From contig NC_083393.1 in assembly GCF_030864355.1 (NCBI RefSeq), positions 2,356,001 to 2,420,000 of the forward strand: DNA of 64,000 bases. The letters are read 5' to 3'. Below, piece by piece: positions 36,027-47,918 of this stretch; positions within the stretch are counted from its first letter, which is position 1, and every line of letters starts with the position of its first letter. This DNA comes from Cutaneotrichosporon cavernicola. Its lineage: Eukaryota > Basidiomycota > Tremellomycetes > Trichosporonales > Trichosporonaceae. The notes beneath the pieces were generated by a model. It saw only the letters and a program-made list of their open reading frames with translations. It had not been told where the DNA came from and did no database searches. Position numbers and translations under genes: made by a program.

Positions 36027-36988
36027 TGTCGTGTGATGAAGAGTAGAGTAGAGTAGAGAAGAGAGGAGATGGAGTCCAGAGACGAAGACCTGTCGAGCTT
36101 GTGGGAGACCAGGTGAGAACCTCGGTATATGTACGAGCTCGAGCTCGCCGTCGTTGATGAGAACGTGACCTGGTCTCCACTCCAGGTCCGGCCCGTCGGT
36201 GTCCGGATGTGGACTCGCCGAAGTTGGTGTATGACGTTTAACTTTACAGTACAAGCCGGGCCCGGACATGTCACGCCCGAACACCGTTCCATCTTCCTAT
36301 CCTCCCACAGTGCCCGCATCTTCCCCGAGTAAGCGCGGGTTTACGGGTACGGCACGCATACGTTAAGGAAGTAAGGTGCGCATCGAGGTAAATTGGTACT
36401 CGCACTTTGCGGCGTGCGGCATCCTGATAGATAAGCCGCACGTCCGGGGCCGGGCTATTTCCCTGATCTTCACCCAGAGACTTGCAAAGCATGAGAGGAC
36501 GGCTGGAGCCATGTATCGTCCCGATATCCTTCAGGCTCGAGTTCTCGGATGGAGCTCGGATGTTGCTGTCCTCGTGTACATTCGTACGCTATCGATGTGG
36601 TGTTTGTGGTGGTTGTGGTGGTTGTTGGTCGGTGGGACGATTGTAAGATGTCCGGTTGTCGCCGCAAGGTTGAAGAAGCCGCTGATTGCGAGTTGTTGCC
36701 GGTGCGTTATTGACATGATGTCAGCCACGGGGTTGTGCTCTGAGTATGTCCGCTGGGACGCAGCCTCTATGTGGGGAGATTGGGCCGTCCTCAGTAATCA
36801 ATCGTCCCAGCGCGGTTGGGTCAGCCAGTCACAGCTAGACTCAGTCCCAGCTGTCAAGTGGGAGACAGTATTAAACACCGTTGCGGCCTTGGATTCTGAA
36901 CACAAGGCCAAGCGTCAACCTTAATACAGTACGTTCAGCGGGTGCGGGTACGTGCCCGTCTCCTCTGCCTAAATCCACTTCAGATACA
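36027..36988. other. Intergenic between salicylate hydroxylase and ALDH
   Basis: Upstream region of the hydroxylase, downstream of the ALDH; both on the minus strand. CCG/CGG-rich blocks (GTCCGGCCCGTCGGTGTCCGG at about 36187-36207) may be regulator sites. No gene supported. Confidence 0.35.
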
Positions 36989-38549
36989 TCACAGCTCAAA
37001 CACATGCAGCGGCATCCCCTCTGCCTTCTTCCCCGGCACCTCGATACTGCGCATCTGCGTAAACCCTCTGATCCCCTCAACTCCATTGAACCGTCCCCAC
37101 CCCGAATTCTTCCACCCGCCATGCGGCACCACCGGCGAGTCGGCAGGCGTGGGCGAGTTGATATGCACCGCGCCAGCGTCGATGCGGCGCGCAACGGCCT
37201 CGGCGCGCTCCAGGTCCTCACCCCACACAGAGGCTGAGAGGCCGTACTCGGTATCGTTGGCGAGCTTGACCATTTCGTCGATCAGCGCCTCCTCCCCGCC
37301 CTGGTCTGGCATAGGGATCAGGACGCAGAGCGGACCAAAACTCTCCTCGGTGTGCAGGCGCATTTCGTCATGCACAGGCCCCAGGATGAGGGGTTGCACG
37401 TGAGCACCCTCTCCCTCCCCCTCTCCTTCGCTTTCCGCCGCGGCGAGGATGTCAGACGCTCCTTTGCCCTTTGCGTCCTGGATGAGCTCACGAACTCGCG
37501 CCGCCGATGCGGTCGAGAACAGAGCCCGGGCAGGCCCACGAGCACCCTCCCACGCCTTCTGGATGGCGGCGACAAGCTCATCGTACCGCGACGCAGGGAC
37601 GATGACCCGCTCGCTCGACATGCAGATCTGGCCCGCGTTCATGAACGCGCCGAAGATGACTGAGTCAGTAACCCCCTATGAGTGCGCGTACTATGTGAAG
37701 CGGCGACCTCGATATCCGCATCGGGTAGGAGTACGACAGGCGCCTTGCCGCCCAGCTCCATAAGCGTGGGCTTGAGGTTCTTGCCAGCAAGGCTGGCGAT
37801 GATAGACCCCACGCGAGTCGAGCCCGTAAAGTTGACGTGTCGAACCCTCCTGTCCGCAACGAGGTCGGGAGTGAGGGTAGCTGCGTCCTCTGTTGCGACG
37901 TGGACGATGTTGAGTGCGCCGACGGGCAGACCAGACTCTCGCAGCAGCTCGACCCACAATGCTTGAGAACCGGGAACCTGCTCGCTACTTTTCAGCACAA
38001 CCGTGTTGCCGGCCAGGAGGGGGGTGATGATTGCACGCGCCGTGAGGAGAGTCACAGCATTCCACGCCGCGATGGCGAGGCAGACGCCATACGGCTCCCG
38101 ACCTAGCTTGTACGTTGCTAGTGTCAGCTTCCTACCAGTGGACGCTTACATCCGTGAAACTCGACCATCTCTTCCTTGAGCGCTTCGTCGGCTGCGCCCA
38201 CCAGCGCATCGATAAAGTGTGGGACTGCACCGACTTGTTCGCCAGCCCACCAGGCCCCGCAACTAGTCTCGGCTACGTTGGCCTCGACGAGCCGCTTCGC
38301 CCACCCGCTCCCCTCGTCCTTGAGTAATGCCGAGGCACGCGAGAGGATGGCCTTGCGCTCACTCAGCAGAGTCGAGCGCCATCCCGGCAAGGCGCCGTGT
38401 GCCGCATCCACAGCAGCAGCAATGTCGGCCGCAGTCGAGCGCTGTACGGCGTGCACGACCTTGCCTGTGCCTGGGTGCACGACGTCGAATGTGGAGGCCG
38501 GGGTGGGGATGGACGAGCCGATCACGTTGGTGATGGTCTTTGCAGTCAT
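36989..38549 (-). CDS. Salicylaldehyde-dehydrogenase-like aldehyde dehydrogenase
   Basis: Three exons, about 480 residues. Introns near 38154-38117 and a 32-nt one near 37691-37660; both junctions keep frame (VEFHG-STYKLGREPYG; EVAASHIIFGAFMNAG). NAD-dependent ALDH: AAWNAVTLL, NFTGSTRVG, general-base Glu in LMELGGKAP, nucleophile Cys in NAGQICMSSERV, ESFGPL. It resembles the NahF/vanillin dehydrogenase group. Next to salicylate hydroxylase it would oxidise salicylaldehyde or another aryl aldehyde to the acid. The ATG at 38549 (MTAKTITNVIG) is preferred over an upstream ATG in a repetitive leader. Confidence 0.87.
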
Positions 38550-38915
38550 TCTTGCAGCTGTATACGAGATTGCTCTGTAGCTGTAGGCAGGGATGCGTTG
38601 CCCCAAGCTGTAGGCAGGCATGCGTTGCCCCATCGCGCAATGCAATCTTATAGCCATTAGCATGATTAGTGGTGAGATGGGTGTTGATGAAATCCCCGCA
38701 GCGGGGTGCTCGGTATCCGGCATGCAAGAGTGGCAGAATGCAGAGCGGCGACTAACCGTGTGACTGCCTGCTACCCTCCGACCCGATGTCTACCTGAAGA
38801 GTGTCGCCGCCCACCACCGCCGCAATGACGTATTCCCGCATGCATGTACATGGCTCTCTGCTTGATACCCTGCATACTGGACTACTTGCTGCTCTAAACT
38901 CTCGAGTCCATGTCT
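38550..38915. repeat. Short intergenic region with duplicated GTAGGCAGG..TGCGTTGCCCCA
   Basis: Two copies of a 28-bp unit (CTGTAGGCAGG[GC]ATGCG..., about 38579-38635) lie just upstream of the ALDH ATG. The rest has no recognised feature. Confidence 0.6.
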
Positions 38916-39957
38916 CTAGTGACCCAGTCCAGCGCTGATCTCGAGGATCTCGCCTGTGATTGAGCCGTTCTCCATGAGCATGACTGGGGTTAGCGTCGTC
39001 TCTGGCTACCCCCGGTTTCCTTATCTCTCTGACCCATGATCTACTCCCGGTTTCCTTATCTCTCTGACCCAGATCTACTCACTGTACGCCGCCGCAACGT
39101 CCGGAACGTCCGACACCTTCTTGAGGAGCGCGGCGTCGGTCGACATCTTGACCTGCGCCTCCGAGAAGCCATCCGCCCACTCGGTGAGCATGAGGCCAGG
39201 CGCGATTGCGTTGACGCGCACGTCGGGGGCGAGCGACTTTGCCAGGCCCTTGGAGAGGTGGATCAATCCGGCCTTTGAGACGGCTGCGGGTTAGCATGCT
39301 CGAGAGGTTGGGGAGAAACGCACAGTAGGCCTGTTGTCAGCACTGTTCACACCTCTGCACCCTCACACCCCCGCAGCCCTCACACCTCTGCACCCTCACA
39401 CCTCCAGATGGGGATCGCACTCACCATGCTCGAGCCGTTCGTGTAAAGCCCAGCCACCGATGCCGAAATGAGGAAGCTGCCTTTGTTCGCGCGCAGCTCC
39501 TTCTCGGCTGCCTGGATCACCCAGAGGTGCGACATGACGTTGGCATTGTAGATCTTCATCCAGTCCTCATCGGAGACGGACTCTGGGTGTTAACGAGCCA
39601 ACCGACACGTGGACTCACTCAGGTCAGCCCACGAAGCAAACTTGGTCGCGCCCTGGTTGGACACGACGGCATCGAGGCCACCGAGGCCCTTGATCGCCTC
39701 GGCCACAATGCTGTCGCAGCCATCGTGCGTGAACGCGTCGCCCTGGATCACAAAGTGTCCACTCCCCTGGAGAGACTTGCAGAGCTCCTCGGCGCGGTCC
39801 TTGGATGCGGCGTAGTTGATGGCGACGATCGCGCCGCGCTCGGCAGCCTGCTTGACAATCTCGGCACCTGGGGGTTAGTCGAGATCAAGGATGAGAGCGC
39901 ACCCAGGCCGCGCGAGCCGGCAACGACGAGGACGCGCTTTCCCTTGAGAGACGGCAT
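38916..39957 (-). CDS. Short-chain dehydrogenase/reductase with a 7-nt exon
   Basis: Six exons, about 265 residues. Nucleotide site [17 protein letters not shown] (across the first splice), [22 protein letters not shown], active-site Ser in [11 protein letters not shown], then the Tyr-x3-Lys motif AYSVSKAG. That motif is made only if a 7-nt exon (39324-39330) is spliced between introns 39331-39424 and 39284-39323; it codes for Ala-Tyr and one base of Ser. The protein ends [19 protein letters not shown]. Two introns hold tandem duplications (a 34-bp pair at about 39006-39075, a 25-bp pair at about 39349-39402). Likely an NAD(P) alcohol dehydrogenase or reductase; in the cluster an aryl-alcohol or dihydrodiol substrate is plausible but unproven. 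Confidence 0.82.
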
Positions 39958-41544
39958 TGTGAGTTAGAATGCAAAGTCAATGTCAAGGAAGTGGTTTCTG
40001 TTGACATGCCCGGGTTTGACACCGGTTAGGATTGGATGCGTTGCCGTTGCCGACGCCAAGCGACCGGCTGTGACCGACATCAGTCAGGCCCACTTTACGT
40101 CTCTACATCAATCAACGACAAACTGGAAGCTAGACACAAAACGAAAGACGTGGAGAACACAACACGACAATAAACGCACAGCGGTATGCGATCTCGTCGA
40201 GGGCAGGGACGCGGCTGTGGCCCCACACAGGCTTGCGGCTTTCTGATGGAGTGACTGCCCACGGCCATCTACCACCCGCGACGCCGGTGTCGACAATAGA
40301 ATAAACACCCTATGGTGGATCGGCCGCGGTGCTGATGTGTAACCCATGCATTCTCGTGTTGTTGCATCGGTCGTCAGATACATAAACGAAAAGACCTCGC
40401 ATCCAATCTTGTATTCCCCGCCTCCTCATCCCGCTGGCCTCTAAACTACACTCTGATAGGCCCGACCTCACAGTGGCAGCTGGTAGGCACCTTGCAAGCA
40501 AGCAGTGTTGGTCATCGTACCAGCGCCAATTGGCAGGTGACACTCCTTGGCTTGCTGGAGGTCTGCTGGAGCTAACTTGGCCTTGGTGGGTTGCACAATT
40601 GTGATGGTCATCATGTCGTCTGCCGTCCACCGTCCACCGTCCGCCATGTACTTCCCACCAGGGCTTTGTGCCCGAGCGTGAGCGTCAGTGTGATCGCGCA
40701 ATACCTCCCGCTCAAGCCCCTCGTCATCTGAGCTTTTGCACATGCCCCTGGACTTGAATTACTGCTGCATTGGCGTGTTGGTGTTCTTCCAGTTCGGGGA
40801 TCTGGCGGATCTAAGACACCGCAGTTGCGGAGTTTACCGAGGCTCTGGGAACGACAGTAAACATACCCAGACCATAAGAACCGCGAGTCACCACTTGTTC
40901 GGGTTGCGGAGGCTTGTCGCCTCCTTGTCAAGCTGGGGGATATACATGGGCTCGAGCTCATACAGGTTCTGCTGCCAGTTTAGGCGTTTGATTGTTTGAT
41001 CAGTGCGGGCAGCTGGTCCAAGGTGGGAGGCGGAAAGTGGGCGGATTTGCGGGTGAAAGAAGCGGAAGGGACTCCGGGGCCGGCATGTCCGAAGATTGTA
41101 ATCAAGCATCGTTGGTTAGAAGCAAGCGGGTTTACCACTCTCCGCGTTAGTCATACTCGTAGTACCAAATAGCACCAATGGTAACCACGTCATCATCTGG
41201 TAACAGTAGCATCGGCCCAGCCGAGACGCGGAGGTCAGAGGTGAGAATTGATTGATGGATGGATGGAATGTATGTTGTATGAGTAGTGATGCCCGTGCAA
41301 AGCCGCGCGTAATGTAATGAGAAAAGGAACAGGGGTTGGTAACACGGTCATGAATCGGTTACTCCGCAAGACTCTACTGAATCAATCCATCCATCCCATC
41401 CCATCCCATCTCCCATCAACATTCACTCTTCTGATCTTCTTGTCATTCATCATTCCATCTCTTACATACTTGTTAATCATACCATATCCTTCAACTTCAC
41501 TCGACCCTCCTGACTCTCCAGCTTCCTTAGATCTCTAGTTTGCC
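39958..41544. other. Intergenic region, possible unrecognised minus-strand gene
   Basis: Between the SDR and the second regulator. On the minus strand, pieces with coding-like composition occur at 41109-40888 (LNWQQNLYELEPMYIPQLDK, ending NPNKW), about 40820-40730 (IRQIPELEEHQHANAAVIQ) and 40743-40468 (ends CLQGAYQLPL). They could be exons of one unrecognised gene, but no full splice model could be made. The plus strand near 41390-41415 has CCATC repeats. Confidence 0.3.
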
Positions 41545-44500
41545 ATGAGCAGTCAAGAAGATCTCCCACCATCCATCTTCCCTGTACGTCAGCCCCCTAA
41601 CACTGAAATATTCCCCGCCTACCTATCAGGTCACTTGCAAAGACAACGCGCTGACAACAGGAAATCACCCCATTCTCATTTACACAAGGGTCGTCGTAAG
41701 TCTAGTGGACTAGGCCGGAGAACGGATTGCGCCCGATGCTGGATGCTGGATGCTGGATGCTGGATGCTGGAGATGGCGAGGCAGGCGACCGGGCCGCTGC
41801 CGCCGCGAATCTGATCACTCACCACCTCCAACCACCTTGCCTCCCAGCAACGCAACATTCACCATCCAAACATGCCCTGCTCAGCGTCGCTCACACACCA
41901 GTGCTCTGAGAAAAGCAAAAGCGGTCCAGAACTGTAGTGGTTAGTCACCACGCTAACCCAATAGAGTCGCAGTGCTGACAAACAGCTTGCCGACGGCGAA
42001 AGACAAAGTGTGATCGACTCTGGTATGTCTTGGAGATCATAAACAAGGTTGGCTTATGACTAACCACCCCCGTCAGGCCATGTACGCCATGTAAAGAGTG
42101 AGCTTGTTCACAATCGGCACACAACTAACATCAGCCGCGGCGAAGCCAACTTGTGCGAGCAGTATATCAAGGAGCCAAATGACAAGCCAACGTAAGTAGC
42201 CCCAATACACGGCTGACGCACAGGGGATATACACACGTCTTGGACACGTCGATTCTCGCCAACCGCGTCGCGCAGCTCGAGGCCGTGATCTCACGGCTCT
42301 TGATACGTGTCGACTCTGTGGACGCGTACAACGACCTACTGAATGAGTGGACGGATCCATTGCCAGCTTTCAAGCCAAAGGAGCAGGAGGAGCGCGAGGC
42401 AGCGGAACGGGAGAGGGCCGACAAGTTTGACACGGACAAGGAACGACCGGCCAAGCGACGGGATTCCGAGGCAACAGAAAGATCGCGGCAAGTGTCGGCT
42501 GGGCTCGCCGTGAAGATGGCGCCGCCTGTGACACCAGCGATGCTCAGTCTCACGCCACAGCGATTCCCGGCGACCAACATCAGCATCGATACTGGCAGCA
42601 GTGGGGTAGGGATGGGCTCGACGATCTCTCCCACCGCGTTCGGGCAGCAACAACAAGGGATGGAGGGTATATCCATGGACATGAGTTACCTCGGCGCTGG
42701 GCCTGGGGAGGCCGGCCCGTCAAACTGGCTCGAGTTCGGGAACAAGCCAACCCCGCCAATGACCCAGTTCTTCCGTGACGACCATGGCGAATACGAGCCG
42801 GCCAGCAAAGCACCAAGCGCACACGAGCACGATGCCGCACTCGCACTCGAGGGCATGGCTCTGGGCCGTGAACTGCTCTCCAACGCTATCCGGGGAAGCG
42901 AACCACACAGTCGCGACGACAATGACGAGCCCACACCAGGCTCGCCACTCACGTTCACGAGCTTTATTCACCACAAGCGCAACTCCAAGCTCGAGGGCGA
43001 GCTCAAGAGCTTCCCTCAAGCCTCTCAACTCCCGTCCATCATCCTCGGCAAATACATCATCAACCACTTTCTCGAGAACGTGGACTTTCGCTGGCGCTGT
43101 CTCCATCGGCCAACGTTCGAAGCACAATACGCGGCACTCTCAAACAGGTTGAGATCCAAGAGCGTCGAGTTTTATCGAGATGAGCTCAACTCGCTGGCTC
43201 TATACGCGTCGTGCCTGGCCGTCGGTATCCATTTCCTCGACGAGGACGGGTATCGCGACCTTAACCTCAACGAGGAGCAAGCGGAGGACCTCGCCGCCAA
43301 GTGCTGGGACTTGTCGTACGCCGCGCTCGAGGCCAGTGACTGGATGCAGGTGCACGACATACGCTCCTGCCAGGCCATCATGTGAGCTTCCATGACCCCA
43401 ACAAAGCTGACAGCAGCATCGCCGGAATCTACCTCTCAAGTGCGCGTCGCGCTAACCAGCACTGGACACTGTTAGGAAGCGTGACTAAGATCGCGATGGC
43501 GCTCGGCCTCGCGAGCGTGCCCGACGAGAACAAGATCATCAGCGGCCAAGTCAAGCGCATTCCCGCCCGCTGGCGCAACACCATCGACCGCGAAGTCGCG
43601 CGCCGCGTGTGGTACTGCCTTCTGGAGCTCGACCAACTGTTTGCGATCGAGTACGGTTTTCTGTACCTCATCTCTCCGGAGATCAGCCAGACAACCGAGC
43701 CAGCCAACGTCAACGACGCGGATATCAAGCCCGATCAGCCGGTGCACTCGCTCCCACGAGACACCTACACCGTAAGCCACCTCCCTGACAATTGAGCTGA
43801 CGTCAGGACATGTCGTACTTCCTGCAACGACTGCAGCTCTTCTACCCGTTCCAGGGGGTTGTGCAGAACGCGAGACGTGCCGGCCGCATGCGTTACAACT
43901 TTGTCGTTGAGTGAGTTACCCTATGCAGGTCAGACCTGCTGAAGACAACTGACCTCAGGGCGAATGAGGAGCTGCAGCGCGCGATTGCGAACACGCCGCC
44001 GTTCTTCCGCGAGAATGACACTGGCACAGAGCATGTCGTTGACGCGGGGCAACTGTACAAGCTCAAACGTGAGAGCATCGCTCTGAGCGAGGGCGCGGAC
44101 CTTCGCCTGATGCGGTTGCACCGGTACTACTTCTCCGAGGCGTGCCATAACCCGTGGGTTCCCCTGTGCGACCCGCCCGCTGACAGCAGACGATACCTCC
44201 TCTCCAAGCAGACATGTCTGCAATGCGCGCGTCGCATCCTAAACGAGCGCACGCCCCGCCTTACAAATGTGCACTACTGGGGCCACACATACTGCATCTT
44301 CGCAGCGACAATGGTTGTCATCATCTACCTGTCGTACGCCCTTCCTCAGGAGCTCGAGGAGACCAAGGCTCAAGCCGAGAGTGGCATTGCACAGCTCCGA
44401 TCGCTTTCACGGAAACGCCGCACCGACCTGGGCGAGAGCGCCGACGTCCTCACTTCGCTGATGAACGTACAGCTCGAGCGGCGTGTCGACGCGCCGAGCT

Positions 44501-44715
44501 CGGAACTGAAGCGTAACTTTTCCGAGGTCGACGCGAGCGAGTGGGAGGGTTGGCTCCCGCCCGACCTGGTCGCGCTCGCTCGCATGAACCCCGGGTTCCT
44601 TGAGGTGCCGACGGATCCCGACGCGATGCAGACTGGGACTGGAGACGCGGGGCTTGTGTTTGATAACATACTCGAAGATTTAAGCTTCAACCATTCCAAC
44701 TTTATCCTCATGTGA
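41545..44715 (+). CDS. Zn2Cys6 / fungal_trans transcription factor
   Basis: At least ten exons, roughly 860 residues. The zinc cluster is spread over four exons: QNCSACRRRKTKCDRLWPC then TPCKDRGEANLC (C-x2-C-x6-C-x5-C-x2-C-x8-C). A short leucine-repeat coiled coil (ANRVAQLEAVISRLLIRV) follows, then the fungal_trans middle region (KYIINHFLENVDFRWRCLH, ANQHWTLLGSVTKIAMALGL, VARRVWYCLLELDQL). Splices at 43391-43420, near 43770-43806 and near 43913-43960 keep frame. It sits at the edge of the aromatic cluster next to the SDR and is a natural candidate for its regulator. Intron 2 (41696-41901) carries five copies of GATGCTG. Confidence 0.85.
41735..41771. repeat. Intronic 7-bp tandem repeat (GATGCTG x5)
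   Basis: Five perfect copies inside intron 2 of the Zn2Cys6 gene. Confidence 0.9.
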
Positions 44716-44885
44716 TCATGTAGATGAGGTACAATGTATCTCTATGCATATGTACGTGTCCGCTTCAACCACGTGACCTCCACCTCGACCTCGACCTCCA
44801 CCAGATGCGCCCAACTCGACCATCCTTGAGCCTGCCAACCTCTCCTCTTTCGTCTCCACATCTTCTTGTTGATTTGTGGGCAACA

Positions 44886-46180
44886 ATGTGCCCAAGAGAA
44901 ACAAGTAATGGCGATTCCACTCGAACAGGGTCACCAAGCGTCCCACCACCAGACGTCGAGTCGCTCCAACTGCCTCCGGCTCACATCCTGGCACATTGTG
45001 AGTACCGCCTTGTGCTGTTCAGTGAACCAAGCTTACACCAGTGACCGACGCGCACTGCCATCCAACAGACATAGAACACCCCGACGCAACGTACGTGGCC
45101 GTGCCGCTCGGCGGCCTCGCGGCGATGGCAACAAACGACGACCAGGATGCGGTCAAGGCGCTGGCGGAGACTCGAGGCTGGCCATCAGACTCCACATCCT
45201 CGCCAATACCGGGGCCTAAAGTCATAGCGTGTTTTGGTGAGTAGAGTCTCTCCAGCTGCTCCAAGAACACAGGAGCTGCTCCAAGAACACACAGGAGCTG
45301 CTCCAAGAACACACCGGAGCTGCTACAAGAACACAGGGAGCTGACAGCAGGCCACCACCCGTGGTTTGTGCATCGCTTCAGCCTCGGCCCACCGCCTTCA
45401 AAGGAGGAACACTACCGCGTCGTCTTCTCTCCCAAACCCTCCCAAGAAGCCTTATTCGCCAACCTCCTCCACCACCTTCCTGAGCCTGAGGACTTTGCTC
45501 CACACCTGGAGCGCATGCGCGTAAACCTCACAGCGGCGCGCGACGCAGGTCGCCTCGCACTCGTCGGCGAGATTGGACTCGACGCAACCTGTCGTGTACG
45601 GATACATCGTGGCGCCAAGGACACCTTCCTCTCGCCCTTCAAAACAGCCATGACCCACCAACACGAGATTGCGCGCACCCAACTCTCTCTCGCGGACGAG
45701 CTCGGCCTCCCGGTCAGTTGGCACTGTGTGGCCGCAAGCGGGGCGACACTCGATCTCTTCCGCGACTCGTTCCCCCGTGTCCGCGTCGACATCCACAGTT
45801 TAGGCGGTATGGCGCCCGAGTTCCTACGCACCATGGCAAAGTGCTGCCCACAAGTGTACTTTTCTCCTTCGCTCCTCATCACCGCACGTGGCGGGGTCGG
45901 CGCCCCCGCCGTCCGCGCCCTCCCAAGGGACCGCGTGCTGGTCGAGAGTGACACACACGATCTGACGCGCTGCACCAGCCTCGTGTGGGGCGCAGTCCAA
46001 TGGATTGCCGAGTGCCGGGGCTGGCGGTTGGAGGAGGGTGAAGAAGAATGGGAGATGGAGGACGAGGACGAGTTGTTTGATGACAAGGGAAGGTTGAGGG
46101 AGCCGCGCGCGGATGAGGTGTGGGCTGTGAGGACGATTGAACGGAACTGGGCGCGGTTCATGGGCATTGTCGATTATTAG
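44886..46180 (+). CDS. TatD-family metal-dependent hydrolase (Scn1-like)
   Basis: Three exons, about 370 residues. Splicing builds HILAHLTDAHCHPTD and KVIACFGHHPWFVHRF. TatD/amidohydrolase fold: metal site His-x-His in TDAHCH, Glu in LVGEIGLD, His in VSWHCVAASG, His in VDIHSLGG, Asp in VESDTHD. Related fungal proteins (fission yeast Scn1, Cut9-interacting) are presumed nucleases or phosphoesterases. Start ATG 44886 gives a short hydrophilic leader; upstream ATGs in frame lie in low-complexity sequence. Intron 2 (45237-45350) is made almost wholly of a minisatellite. Confidence 0.85.
45252..45344. repeat. Intronic minisatellite, 22-24 bp unit, 4 copies
   Basis: Units of the form GGAGCTGCTCCAAGAACACA fill intron 2 of the TatD gene from 45252 to the branch point CTGAC before AG at 45350. 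Confidence 0.9.
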
Positions 46181-46634
46181 ATGTACAGCACGAGTAAGTG
46201 CTTGTTGTGAATATCAGACGAGCAGGACGGGGCGGTTGACCAGTGCTCGGATCTGGTGACTGATGGGCATAACGGCTGGGTTTGCCTTCCTTACTACATT
46301 GACGTTTGATATTCCACCTTCTTAACTCCTCACTCTTCTTCACACTCTACTCGACGGTATCCATCTGTCGCTCAACTGACCAAACCAGAGCGACTTCCGC
46401 TGTGAGTCCAACCAACCCCACAGCACCTCGTGAGCACTGAACACTGTTCTGACCAGGCGGCCCTCCTCACCCCCCATCACACGCTCCGGGGCATTCTAGG
46501 TCACACCAATGTCCTACCCGTCTTCCGCCCCTCCCTCGGCACTCTACGTGATCCAGGCGAGCCGTGCCGTAACGACCTTACTATGCAGAGAGTGACGACC
46601 AGCGAGCCGCTATTCTGCATACATGTCTGCAACT
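46181..46634. other. Convergent intergenic region, nothing recognised
   Basis: Between the 3' ends of the TatD and LysM genes. No feature supported. Confidence 0.45.
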
Positions 46635-47678
46635 CTATGACAGCATCAACTTCTTTTCCTGCACCCCACTTGGCAACACAGCCCCCACCGCAGTCCACCT
46701 CCCATCCCTCCTTCTGGCTGGCTTCGCCGCCCCAGCCTCCCAAACTTCATCATCAAAATAATGTTCGAGAGCCGCCTCTTCCCCCTCCCCCCTCTTTTTC
46801 TCATCAACAAAGTTGAACACGACCTCACCTCCTCCCTCCAACGACCGATGGAAAGCCGAACCGGTAGCATTCTCTTTCGGGTGTAAGGCGAGGTATGCCC
46901 TCGCGACGTGTTCCTCGGCCTTGGCGACGGCCTGGAAGCGGGAGAGGGCGCGCTGTGCCTTTCGCTCCTCAGTCTCGGTCACGTCCACGCTTTCGAGCGT
47001 TTTGGCGTTGACCAGCCGCCGCGAAATGACAAGCTTTGGGCGAGTGGCGATCAGGCGCGGGTTGGCGTATAGTGCCGCGTGGGGGAGGTCGTTGAGGGCT
47101 AGGAGGGTGTGGGGCTTGCGTGAGCCGGGATGTTGGGGTTGGGCCGAGGAGGGAGGGGAGGGAGGGGGAGGATGGGGTTGGCAGGAAGGAGAGGGAGGGA
47201 AAGGAGGGAGGGAGGAAAGAGTATGTGGGAGAAGAGAAGGTGCCGACAAAACTTACATCGGTAGCATATTGTCTTGCTATAGAGAGCAGCGTCTCCCCGC
47301 GCCTGGGGACGTGCGTGATCTCCACAATCTCCGGCTCATCGTCTCCCTCCTCCCTTCCCTCCTCCTTCCGGCTTCCCTCGCCACCACCCTCCTCCCCTTC
47401 CTCATCGCTATCATCCTCACCAACGAGCACGAACTGGTCGTCCTCTTCTTTAGGTTGGGGGTTTGGCTGCTTGCCGTCAACCCGCGTGACTTTGATACCC
47501 GCTTGATCCGTGTGATCCGGCGGCTTCGGTAGCGAGCTGCCGCACCGCAGGCAAGGCACCCAGCTCGTCAGGCGTGGGTTGGACGCCACGCACGCGGCGC
47601 AGACGGGTGCACCACAGCAGTCGGGGATGAAAGCCGGCGGGGCGCGGAGGTCGGAGAGGCAGGTCTGGCACGACATTG
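46635..47678 (-). CDS. LysM-domain protein with N-terminal zinc finger
   Basis: Two exons, about 313 residues. N-terminus has C-x2-C-x13-CC-x4-C-x2-C-x12-C-x2-C (MSCQTCLSDL to CLRCGSSLP), a RING-like or zinc-ribbon arrangement. An acidic linker with Glu/Gly repeats follows. A LysM domain spans the splice (HVPRRGETLLSIARQYATD to PHTLLALNDLPHAALYANP), then a helical C-terminal region. No signal peptide, so it is an intracellular LysM protein, unlike secreted chitin-binding effectors. The intron (about 140 nt) is rich in GGGAGGAAGG repeats on the plus strand. Function unknown. Confidence 0.8.
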
Positions 47679-47918
47679 TGATTAGAGCGCTAGAGCGACG
47701 CGACAGCGACAACCCGAGATGACGGTGGCGAGGCGGGATTAGGCTGGAGGTTTGAGTGGAGGTAGAGTGGAGGTCAGTGGAATAGACCGAACTTGACGTT
47801 TCGCCTGACCGACACTTCCAGTGGCAGTATCCACAAGTACATCCCCATCGCGGGTCTACACGTATCGCACATCGTCCTCAACTCCCCAACTGCCCGGATC
47901 CTCAGCCTGAGCTCACAC

